NCBI GenBank assembly: GCA_963802415.1
Contig: CAWDIH010000001.1
Location: forward strand, 620,001-684,000
Length of the DNA: 64,000 nucleotides
Reading direction: 5' to 3'
Origin: DATAES01 sp963802415
GTDB taxonomy: Bacteria; Actinomycetota; Acidimicrobiia; Acidimicrobiales; JACDCH01
Below, piece by piece: positions 1 through 7,070 of the stretch; position 1 is the stretch's first letter; each line of letters opens with the position of its first letter. The position numbers were made by a program, and so were the translations under genes. The notes beneath the pieces were generated by a model. It was given only the letters and a program-made list of their open reading frames with translations. It did not search any database and was not told the origin of the DNA.

Positions 1-125
1 CTTACCCACACCTGACCGCGGGCCGCCGCTACACACGCTCAGATCGCCCGTTCTGGAGCGCCCGCGCACAGCGGCGGGAATGCCGGATTGCGAGCGGCGT
101 CATCGCGATCACTTCCCGGATGGGG

Positions 126-857
126 TTACACGCCAGCTTGGTGTGGTTGACCGCCGATGCTGCGCACCCATTGCGCCACGTCGTCGAATCTGTTGGAGGT
201 GGCGGCGTCGAAGGCGGTCTTGTCGTCCCATCCGTTCCAGTTGATGTCCGCACCTCGGGCGAGCAGATAGCGGGCTGTCGCCAGTTGGCCTCCGTAGCAT
301 GCACCCCAGAACGCCTCGGTCACGTCCTCGGTGGACGGGGACGGATCGGCGGCGAACGCTCCTTCGACGCGGTCCATCAGACCCATGGTCGCTGACTCCC
401 AGAATGTTGGCTGGCCGCCGAACTCCAACAGTCGCCGCGCCGCGGCCCATTGCGCGAACGCGGTGGCGTCGGACAGCGCCGTTCCGCCGCCGATTACCGC
501 GCCCCGCGTTTCGATATCCGCACCGGCGTCGAGCAAGGCGTCGAGCACCTCGACGTCGTCACTGCTGGCGGCCCAATGCAACGGTGTCTCGGTGTGAGGA
601 CCAGTGAAGCGTGCGTTGACGTCGGCGCCTGCGCCGACCAGGACTGCGACCGTGATTGCACCGTTGGGGAAGTGGCCCGGCCAGTCGGTGACGACGTGCA
701 GCAGGGTCCGGGTCATCCCGGTGCCACCTTCGGTGCCGAGGCGTGCAGCCGCGAGACCGGGGTGGCCGTGCAACAGTCGTTCCAACGCGGCGACGTCGCC
801 CGCATGGATGGCGGCCACCGCCGCAACGGCCACAGGATCAGCGGTGTCGAGCAGCAT
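126..857 (-). CDS. Ankyrin-repeat protein
   Basis: A 243-residue protein built of ankyrin-type repeats, a protein-protein interaction fold. Repeat signatures include TPLHWAASSDDVEVLDALLD, a preceding repeat ending in VGAGADVNARF and a later one with ATARYLLARGADINWNG. The frame stays open upstream to 1187, but that extension is Arg/Ser/Pro-rich and unlike the repeats, so I start at the ATG at 857, which has a GGAG-type purine stretch upstream. There is no signal peptide or membrane segment, so it is probably cytosolic. The partner is unknown and the neighbours do not suggest one. Confidence 0.75.
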   Translation of the reverse strand: MLLDTADPVAVAAVAAIHAGDVAALERLLHGHPGLAAARLGTEGGTGMTRTLLHVVTDWPGHFPNGAITVAVLVGAGADVNARFTGPHTETPLHWAASSDDVEVLDALLDAGADIETRGAVIGGGTALSDATAFAQWAAARRLLEFGGQPTFWESATMGLMDRVEGAFAADPSPSTEDVTEAFWGACYGGQLATARYLLARGADINWNGWDDKTAFDAATSNRFDDVAQWVRSIGGQPHQAGV

Positions 858-991
858 GTCGCGGCCACTCTTCCACTCCGACCTCACGCCACGAATGTCC
901 GTGTGACCTTCGGTAGCTACAGCAGCGTGCCTGGCGGGCCCCGGACCAGCCCGGCCGGGCGCGTCCCGTTCTTCGATGCGAGACTGAGTCG

Positions 992-1165
992 ATGCGCACC
1001 GCGGTCGGCAACGCCGACTATCCGCTATGGCGTGGATGCTTGTGCTGCGGGCGCACCGATGCGGAAGGCTACGTGCCCGTCGCCGAGCGCGAGTTCCTGT
1101 GCTACCGCTGCCTAGACAAGCTCCACGCGGAACGACGCGAGAACGCACGGCTGATCCGTCGTTGA
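992..1165 (+). CDS. Small zinc-ribbon-like protein (57 aa)
   Basis: A 57-residue reading frame, ATG to TGA, with two cysteine pairs typical of a small zinc knuckle: CLCC near residues 16-19 and CYRC near residues 37-40, followed by a basic, charged C-terminal helix. Similar tiny Cys-rich proteins are common in actinobacteria and bind zinc. The role is unknown. It lies divergently from the ankyrin gene. The upstream purine stretch (gagactgag) is a weak ribosome site, so this is a likely but not certain gene. Confidence 0.5.
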   Translation: MRTAVGNADYPLWRGCLCCGRTDAEGYVPVAEREFLCYRCLDKLHAERRENARLIRR

Positions 1166-1270
1166 GCGTGGCGCCGCCGGTTGACAAGCTGGACGCGATG
1201 GCCGCGCCGCCGCCACTGCTGAGCCTGGACGTTTCTCCCCGAGGGATGGGATTGGCGCGGCGACGACGAG

Positions 1271-1870
1271 ATGACTGTGACGTCTGAATCGCCAGGGGCG
1301 CGGATCCAGTGGGCCGCGTTCGAGGAGTTACGTCACGGACGCGCGGCGAAGCCGCTGGCGCTGGCGGCGACAGTGGGTATGACGAAACAGGCCGTCGTAC
1401 AACTGCTCAGAGCACTCGCCGCCAACGAACAAGTCGAGCTCGATGATCGCGGCACAGTCATCGGCTCGCGGGGATTGACGTTGACGCCAACCGTCCACCG
1501 CCTCGTGCTCGCCGGTGTTCCGCTACACACATGGTGCGCGTTCGACTCAATCGCCATCCCTGCCGCGCTCACGGCCGACGCGCAGATCGACACCGCGTGC
1601 GGGGACTGCTCACGTTCGCTCCATGTCGACGTCGACGGCGGCGAGCCCCGCGCTGAGGCTGAATGGGTCGTGTGGCTGCCTGCCGGGAACTGTCGCAACC
1701 TACGTGCTGACTTCTGCGCGTTCGCCAACCTGTTCTGCAGCTCCGGCCATGTCGATCGATGGCGAGCCCGCGCCGCCGATCCAACAGGCGACCGACTGGA
1801 AATCGGTGCAGCAGCCCACCTCGGCCGACATTTGTGGGTAGCTCCCTCGCTTCCGCGCGTCACTCCATAG
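1271..1870 (+). CDS. MerB-like organomercurial (alkylmercury) lyase family protein
   Basis: A 199-residue protein that resembles MerB, which cleaves carbon-mercury bonds. The N-terminal ~65 residues look like the winged-helix portion (TKQAVVQLLRALA). The catalytic core follows: a WCAFD motif gives Cys89 and Asp92, and FCAFANLFC gives Cys149. These match the Cys-Asp-Cys triad of MerB (Cys96, Asp99 and Cys159 in the plasmid R831b enzyme). Extra cysteines occur at 110, 113, 141 and 156. No merA, merR or mer transport gene lies nearby, so it is an orphan. MerB-fold proteins with other roles exist; family membership is well supported, the substrate is inferred. Confidence 0.7.
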   Translation: MTVTSESPGARIQWAAFEELRHGRAAKPLALAATVGMTKQAVVQLLRALAANEQVELDDRGTVIGSRGLTLTPTVHRLVLAGVPLHTWCAFDSIAIPAALTADAQIDTACGDCSRSLHVDVDGGEPRAEAEWVVWLPAGNCRNLRADFCAFANLFCSSGHVDRWRARAADPTGDRLEIGAAAHLGRHLWVAPSLPRVTP

Positions 1871-2240
1871 AACTCATTACGACCGACCCCCGCGACCGAA
1901 TCGACAGCGCGGGACTGCCGGCTCCCGCGACATCCCGGTCCATGGTCAACCATCCTTGGTCTCCACCTCGCCACTGTCTCGCGTGCCACGCCAGGCGATG
2001 CGGGACAACCACCTTCTCGCCCTCCGCGATGCAGTCGAGCACGCTCGTGTCGAGGCCAGTGAAACCTGAGCGTGCGGCAGCCACGACGCGACAGAAGCCG
2101 TCAGCTCCCAAGATCGGGCCGTCACCACGTCCCTGGTGATCGACGTACTCGTCTGTCACGACCGAGGCGGCCTTCGTCGTGTCTCCCGGGGCGAACATCG
2201 TCACCATCGACCGGATCGCGACATGAGGCCCGGCAGTCAC
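1860..2240 (-). pseudogene. SnoaL-like (NTF2-fold) protein, frameshifted or decayed
   Basis: The N-terminal part looks like a SnoaL/ester-cyclase-like NTF2-fold protein (TDEYVDHQG, then GADGFCRVVAAAR, then CIAEGEKVV). After the EKVV segment near 2005 the expected strand RIAWRGT appears only in the next frame, which then stops at 1946. A one-base insertion in the GG/CC context near 2005 explains this. Even after correction the product is short (~98 aa against roughly 120-140 for the family). It overlaps the 3' end of the MerB-like gene by 11 bases, tail to tail. Either a decayed gene or a sequence error. Confidence 0.5.
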
Positions 2241-2338
2241 ACGGCAAGCGGGAACGGCTCGTCGCGCGCCGACACCGAAGCCAGCGTGGACAACGTGGCA
2301 ACACGCTCTCGAACGACACGTCGTAGCGTCACAACCCG

Positions 2339-2902
2339 ATGGCTATCGCCCCGATCAGCTCCCGCCGGTTGTCCCTGGTCGCCCTCGATGCCGACACGCT
2401 CACACTGATGGCGAGCGGGCAGCCGTCCCCCCAGTTCCGGTGGCCGGCTTGGTGGCCCGATGCGGACGACCGTCGACACCTGACACTGTGGCGACGACGC
2501 GCCATCGAAGCAGGTTCGAGCGACTGGGGACCTCGCGCCGTGGTGACCGACCATTCGACCATGATCGGCCACGCCGGCTTCCACCTCCCCCCACAGCCGA
2601 TCAACGAGGCTCTGGCCGATCCCACCTTCGACGGAGTGTGCCATGACCCGTCGGGAAGCACCGTCGAGGTCGGCTACACGATCTTTCCTGAGCACCGGCG
2701 TCGTGGATACGCCACCGAAGTCCTCACTGCCCTCGTGACGTGGGCGTGGGCGACAAGCGACGTCCGTAGCATCCTCGCGTCTGTCGCCGAAGGGAACAGG
2801 GACTCGGTCGGAGTACTCAAACGCGTGGGCGACTTCCGCGTGATCGGGAGCTGCCGAACCAGCGACGGCACTCGCGAACTGGTCTACCGACTGGACCGCT
2901 GA
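2339..2902 (+). CDS. GNAT-family N-acetyltransferase (RimJ/RimL-like)
   Basis: A 187-residue acetyltransferase. The acetyl-CoA binding signature is visible as VEVGYTIFPEHRRRGYATEV (residues ~118-137), with the Arg-Arg-x-Gly-x-Ala loop that holds the pyrophosphate, and a following segment VAEGNRDSVGVLKRVG typical of motif B. It resembles the GNAT_3 subgroup that acetylates protein N-termini, ribosomal proteins or small amines. The substrate cannot be told from sequence. It stands alone on the plus strand. Confidence 0.8.
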   Translation: MAIAPISSRRLSLVALDADTLTLMASGQPSPQFRWPAWWPDADDRRHLTLWRRRAIEAGSSDWGPRAVVTDHSTMIGHAGFHLPPQPINEALADPTFDGVCHDPSGSTVEVGYTIFPEHRRRGYATEVLTALVTWAWATSDVRSILASVAEGNRDSVGVLKRVGDFRVIGSCRTSDGTRELVYRLDR

Positions 2903-3169
2903 CACGACCTACCAATCCGACATCGATCCTCGCTGTGCCCGCGACCGCGATCGGCTCTGCGCTCCGAAGGTGCCTACGAACGACGCGGCGGCCAGGCAGG
3001 CCAGCCAACGCTGACTGCGCGCGTCGTAATGTCGCTCCGGGACCCTCGACCGCCTTCACCACCGGGGCGCCGAGCGTCGCCGGGATCTCGAAGTCTCCGA
3101 CAACCTGTTGTGACGAACACCACGCTGTTGGCTATCGACAGCGGCTGCGTGTCGGGCGATCGTTCGGGA
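2903..3169. other. Intergenic stretch before the P450 gene
   Basis: About 270 bases between the acetyltransferase and the P450. I see no convincing gene, hairpin or repeat. The P450 frame is open through half of it, but codon use there is unlike the gene body. Confidence 0.4.
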
Positions 3170-4423
3170 ATGGCCGACACCGTGAGCCCCGCGGATCTCG
3201 ACGGAATTCTCGGAAGCATCTTCCTCACGCCCGAGGGCAAAGCCGACCCGTATCCCGGTTATGCGACCGTGCGGGAAACGACGGCGTTGCACCACAGCGC
3301 GCTCAACGTCTCCGTGCTCAGCCGCTACGAAGACTGCCAGGCGGTCCTCCGCGACAACCGATTTGGCCGCGGAGAGCCTGGCATCAGGCCCGAGTTCTTC
3401 GGCCTCACCCAGGACGAGATGGACATTCGCTTCCCGCGACTGCGGGGACGTGCGGAATCGATGCTCGGCCTGAATCCACCCGATCACACCCGCCTGCGAG
3501 CCCTGGTCGCCAAGGCGTTCACACCGAAGACGATCGAGGCGCTGCGCCCCCACATCCAGCGTCTAACCGACGCTCTCCTCGCGCCGCTTGCAGGCGAGGT
3601 CGAGGTGATGTCCGAGTTGGCCCTCAAGCTGCCCATCACGGTGATCGGCGAGATGCTGGGCGTCCCCCAGCAGGATCACGCCGCGCTGCTGCCGTCGATC
3701 AAGGTCGCGATCCGATCGCTCGCGACGTTCGAACCTGACATCGATGAATTCACGGCGGTCTACAACGCCATGGGCGTGATCGACGACTACTTCATGGATC
3801 TCGTCGTCTACAAACGCGCGCACCCGGGCGGCGACATGCTCACCGAGCTCATCCACGCCGAAGAGGAAGGCGACAAGCTCACACAGGCCGAGGTGTTGTC
3901 CACGGTGATGCTGCTCTTCGTCGCCGGCTACGAGACCACGACGAATCTGATCGGCAACGGACTGCGGGCGCTTCTTTTGTTCCCCGCACAACTCCAGCGA
4001 TTGCGTGAGGACCGTTCGTTGCTCAGGACCGCGATCGAGGAGATCCTCCGCTACGACAGTCCTGTGCAGCTAACCGCGCGCATCGTGCTCGACGACGGCG
4101 TCGAGGTCGCCGGCACCCCCGTCGCCAAGGGTCAGGAACTCATCACCCTCCTTGGCGCGGCCAATCGCGATCCACGCGCCTACCAGGATCCGGACACGTT
4201 CGACATTGGTCGCAACGGTCCGGCACCCATCAGCTTCTCTGCCGGCATCCACTACTGCCTCGGCGCCGCGCTCGCCCGCGCCGAAGGCCAGATCGTGTTC
4301 GACGCGCTCGTGAATCGCTTCGCCACGATCACACCCGCATGGCCCGATGACAACCCACCGGCGTACCGGAACAACCTCGTCCTACGGGGTCTAGAAACCT
4401 TGACCGTAGAGCTCGTCGCCTAA
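3170..4423 (+). CDS. Cytochrome P450
   Basis: A 417-residue soluble bacterial P450. Landmarks: I-helix AGYETT at residues 252-257 for oxygen activation, ExxR (EILR, residues 291-294), and the heme-binding loop FSAGIHYCLGAALARAE with the thiolate ligand Cys363. The length is normal for class I bacterial P450s. The open frame extends upstream to 3029, but that part is Pro/Arg-rich and low in family character, so I take the ATG at 3170 (preceded by ttcggga). No ferredoxin or ferredoxin reductase gene is adjacent, so redox partners must come from elsewhere. The substrate is unknown. Confidence 0.9.
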   Translation: MADTVSPADLDGILGSIFLTPEGKADPYPGYATVRETTALHHSALNVSVLSRYEDCQAVLRDNRFGRGEPGIRPEFFGLTQDEMDIRFPRLRGRAESMLGLNPPDHTRLRALVAKAFTPKTIEALRPHIQRLTDALLAPLAGEVEVMSELALKLPITVIGEMLGVPQQDHAALLPSIKVAIRSLATFEPDIDEFTAVYNAMGVIDDYFMDLVVYKRAHPGGDMLTELIHAEEEGDKLTQAEVLSTVMLLFVAGYETTTNLIGNGLRALLLFPAQLQRLREDRSLLRTAIEEILRYDSPVQLTARIVLDDGVEVAGTPVAKGQELITLLGAANRDPRAYQDPDTFDIGRNGPAPISFSAGIHYCLGAALARAEGQIVFDALVNRFATITPAWPDDNPPAYRNNLVLRGLETLTVELVA

Positions 4424-4439
4424 GGGGTCACCGACGGTG

Positions 4440-4721
4440 AAGTGCGCGGTGTATCGGCAGTGAGGATGCACCTGCCGCGTTGTTGATGCTGATAGGCAGC
4501 GGCCAGGGTCTCACTCACCCGGTCTGACCGGTGTATCGGCCGACCCTCGCGAGAGGTGTCTTGTAAGTGATCTGTCGGCCGGGTGTGTGAGGTCCTGTTG
4601 TGCACGCACCGGACGAGCGTCCGTGACCGAAGAGGCGCCTGTGCAGAGGCCCCATCACTGTCCTGTCCGCCCGCCCGGCGGTGCGTGCCACTCCTCATCC
4701 GTTGACGCAGAAAGAGGTGGC
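4440..4721 (+). ncRNA. Candidate IS110 bridge RNA region (inferred)
   Basis: About 280 bases with no good coding frame lie directly upstream of the transposase. This is where IS110-group elements are known to encode the bridge RNA that pairs with donor and target DNA. GGTGTATCGGC is repeated here, and AGAGGCGCC is shared with the right flank of the element, as a donor guide might be. Several GC-rich self-complementary stretches are present. I cannot fold the RNA or find guide loops by eye, so this is a placement argument rather than a demonstrated RNA. Confidence 0.3.
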
Positions 4722-5795
4722 ATGGCCACGATGGCACGCGAGTCGCTCGGTCAGATGATCGGCGGGATCGACACGCACAAGCATGAACACGTCGCCGCGG
4801 TGATTGACGACCTTGGTCGCATCCAAGGGGTCGCGTCGTTTCCGACGACTCGTCACGGCTACCGGAAGTTGTTGAGCTGGATGCAGTCGCACGGCGAGCT
4901 CTTCGCCGTCGGTGTCGAAGGGTGCGGCTCATGGGGTGCGGGGGTGGCTCGTTATCTCGCGGCGCGCGATGTCCGCGTCATCGAGGTCAACCGGCCCAAC
5001 CGTCAGAACCGGCGCCGCCGCGGCAAGTCCGACACGGTCGATGCCGAAGCCGCAGCGCGGGCCGTGCTGTCCGGTGAAGCGACCGTGACCCCGAAGTCCG
5101 GTGACGGTCCGGTCGAGGCGTTGCGCCAGCTGAGAGTGGCTCGCAACGGTGCGATGAAGTCTCGGACGGCGGCGGCGAACCAGTTGCACAGCCTCATCGA
5201 CACTGCGCCCGACGCGTTGCGGGAACGGTTGATCGGGTTGACGTTGCGCAAGAAGATCGCCGTGATCGAACGGTGGCGGACCGGCACCGCGCACACTCCC
5301 GAAGTGGCGACCAAGCGCGCGCTGGTCAGCGTGGCGCGTCGGTGGCGGGCACTCGATCTCGAGACCCGTGAACTCGACCGTCACCTCCACACGATCCTGC
5401 GGACAATCGCGGCGCCGCTGCTCGCTCGTCACGGCGTCGGCTATGAGACCGCCGGTCAACTTCTCGTCACCGCCGGCGACAATCCCGATCGGATGCACAG
5501 TGAAGCGAGCTACGCCGCGCTGTGCGCAAGCTCGCCGGTCAACGCGTCGTCAGGAAAGACAAAACGACACCGGCTCAACCGAGGCGGTGATCGTCACGCC
5601 AACTCCGCGCTGTGGACGATCGTGCTCACCCGCATGTCGAACCATCCACCCACACGCGCCTACGTCGAGCGGCGAACCGCGGAAGGGCTCTCCAAACGCG
5701 AGATCATCCGCTGCCTGAAGCGCTACGTCGCACGCGAGGTGTTCCCGCTCGTCCGCAACATCGTGAACGAACACGACACGCCACTCGCTGCTTGA
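4722..5795 (+). CDS. IS110-family transposase
   Basis: A 357-residue RNA-guided recombinase of the IS110 family. The N-terminal DEDD (RuvC-like) domain shows Asp17 in GIDTHKHEH, Glu66 in VEGCGSWG, and Asp104/Asp107 in KSDTVDAEAAA. A helix-hairpin-helix-like segment HGVGYETAGQLL follows at ~237-248. The C-terminal Tnp_20 domain carries ASSGKT with the probable catalytic serine at 276-277, then RLNRGGDRHAN. Start: ATG at 4722, preceded by the strong site aaagaggtgg. The gene appears full length with no frameshift, so it may be active. Confidence 0.93.
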   Translation: MATMARESLGQMIGGIDTHKHEHVAAVIDDLGRIQGVASFPTTRHGYRKLLSWMQSHGELFAVGVEGCGSWGAGVARYLAARDVRVIEVNRPNRQNRRRRGKSDTVDAEAAARAVLSGEATVTPKSGDGPVEALRQLRVARNGAMKSRTAAANQLHSLIDTAPDALRERLIGLTLRKKIAVIERWRTGTAHTPEVATKRALVSVARRWRALDLETRELDRHLHTILRTIAAPLLARHGVGYETAGQLLVTAGDNPDRMHSEASYAALCASSPVNASSGKTKRHRLNRGGDRHANSALWTIVLTRMSNHPPTRAYVERRTAEGLSKREIIRCLKRYVAREVFPLVRNIVNEHDTPLAA

Positions 5796-6278
5796 CAAGC
5801 AGAGGCGCCCTCACTTCCGAGCGGTACCCGCGCCGCCTTTCGCTGTCAGCTCGTCAACCAGATCGCGACGTAGACCACCGCGAACAGAACGACGATCGCG
5901 CCGACAACGATGCCGACAAACGTCGCGTAGTTGTCGACCGCCAGAAGGAGAGACCCCTCGGGGTCCCTCCCTCGCGTCCAGCGTGGTGAACGCGTTCCGC
6001 AATTCGAGAGTTCGCGTTCCGCGGTGGGTGCTTGCCACCCCCCTGACCAGCGTGGGGTGGATTTCGCGCGGTCCCCCACCCGCGTGTCGTGGTCGACCAG
6101 CACAAAAAGTCCTAGTCAACGCCTATCTCGATCGCTTGGCCTCGCTTGGTCCGGAAGGCCGTGGCCCGGCGTGACCTAACGGTTCGGCAGCCGGAGTCAC
6201 TTCACGGCACGGGACGGTAGCAAGCGATCTGCGTGTGTCTGGCGCAGCGGGCCATGGGCCGCTGGACATGAACCGTCC
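5796..6278. other. Hairpin-rich gene-poor region
   Basis: No confident gene in ~480 bases. On the minus strand a frame ending at 5846 gives one hydrophobic helix (TFVGIVVGAIVVLFAVVYVA), but it has no usable start close to the helix, and the longer frame upstream reads as non-coding. It may be a membrane-peptide remnant. Several hairpins are visible: GGAGAGACCCC/GGGGTCCCTCC at 5947-5970 (one mismatch), GGTGG/CCACC near 6020-6040, and GTGGGG/CCCCAC near 6052-6086. No T-run follows them. Confidence 0.35.
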
Positions 6279-6839
6279 GTGTGCCAACGTGATGCGGTGG
6301 AACCAGCAGTCGAGTTCCGAAGGTTGGGCCGGACCGAGGTGTCGAGCGTTGTCGAGATCGACCGCAGGGAACGCATCGACGTGCTCTACGACCAGCACGG
6401 CACCGAACTCGTCGCGCGGCACGGCAACTGGAGCGCGCCGGCCTGGGACCCGGACGGCCACGGCGAACACTCCGTCGAGGCCCAGGTGCACACGCTCGAG
6501 CACTACGTCGAGACCGGCGGGATCGCGCTCGGTGCGTTCGCCAGCGAACGGCTGGTTGGCATCGGTGTCGTCGTGCCACACCTTCGGCCCAGGATTGCGC
6601 AGCTGGCATTCCTCCATGTCAGCGCGCCGTTGCGTGCGACGGGTATCGGCAGCCGTCTGTCCGAGCAGCTCGAGCAGATCGCCCGCGACGCCGGCGACTC
6701 AGACATGGTCGTCTCGGCGACGCCATCGGAGAACACCGTGCGGTTCTACCTCGGTCGCGGCTTCCAGCCCATGGCGGAACCGCTGGTCGAGCTGTTCGAA
6801 CTCGAGCCCGAGGACGTGCACATGCGCAAGGTGCTCTGA
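6279..6839 (+). CDS. GNAT-family N-acetyltransferase
   Basis: About 186 residues. The acetyl-CoA motif A is HVSAPLRATGIGSRLSEQLE (Arg-x-x-Gly-x-Gly loop), followed by SATPSENTVRFYLGRGFQP, the typical motif B with a conserved Tyr. Central part AFASERLVGIGVVVP is the preceding beta strand. The GTG at 6279 is used as start; a later GTG at 6297 is possible. The substrate is unknown. It is unrelated in sequence to the acetyltransferase at 2339. Confidence 0.8.
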   Translation: MCQRDAVEPAVEFRRLGRTEVSSVVEIDRRERIDVLYDQHGTELVARHGNWSAPAWDPDGHGEHSVEAQVHTLEHYVETGGIALGAFASERLVGIGVVVPHLRPRIAQLAFLHVSAPLRATGIGSRLSEQLEQIARDAGDSDMVVSATPSENTVRFYLGRGFQPMAEPLVELFELEPEDVHMRKVL

Positions 6840-7070
6840 GCGCCCCGTCACGTCGGCCGGCGATCCGCTTCTCGATCAACGCCGCGCCGCGCACCGAACA
6901 GTGCCCGTCCTGATCGCGATGAATCAGTGGGGCGCTGGTGCTGTGCGTCGGGCTGGGTGGTGTGTCGGGCTGGCGCCGAGGTGGGGGAGGCCGCGATGTC
7001 GACTGTGACCGGACGACCGGGCGCCTCCTCTGGTCGTGTGGTCAAATGCAGCGACACACGAACTCGCGCG
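6840..7070. other. Intergenic region, possible extension of the cyclase-ATPase gene
   Basis: No separate gene is supported. On the minus strand a neighbouring frame over roughly 6850-7120 has strong actinobacterial codon bias (LRRALERPGDARVRVSLHL) and could be the true C-terminus of the regulator gene after another small indel. This is an inference from codon use only. Confidence 0.25.

Larger units (their letters stand above)
4440..5830 (+). mobile_element. IS110-family insertion sequence (approximate limits)
   Basis: The element consists of the transposase at 4722-5795, a long non-coding leader (4424-4721) and a short right flank. IS110-type elements lack conventional terminal inverted repeats and target duplications, so exact ends cannot be read from one copy. 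An 11-bp sequence, GGTGTATCGGC, occurs at 4448-4458 and again at 4530-4540. The 9-mer AGAGGCGCC occurs in the leader at 4631-4639 and just after the transposase at 5801-5809. The flanking P450 gene is intact, so the insertion landed after its stop codon. Confidence 0.5.

Noticed and set aside
5846..6103. An 85-residue membrane protein on the minus strand
   Set aside because: Only the last ~30 codons look real (one hydrophobic helix); the rest overlaps several hairpins and there is no start near the helix. Kept as a note in the region entry.
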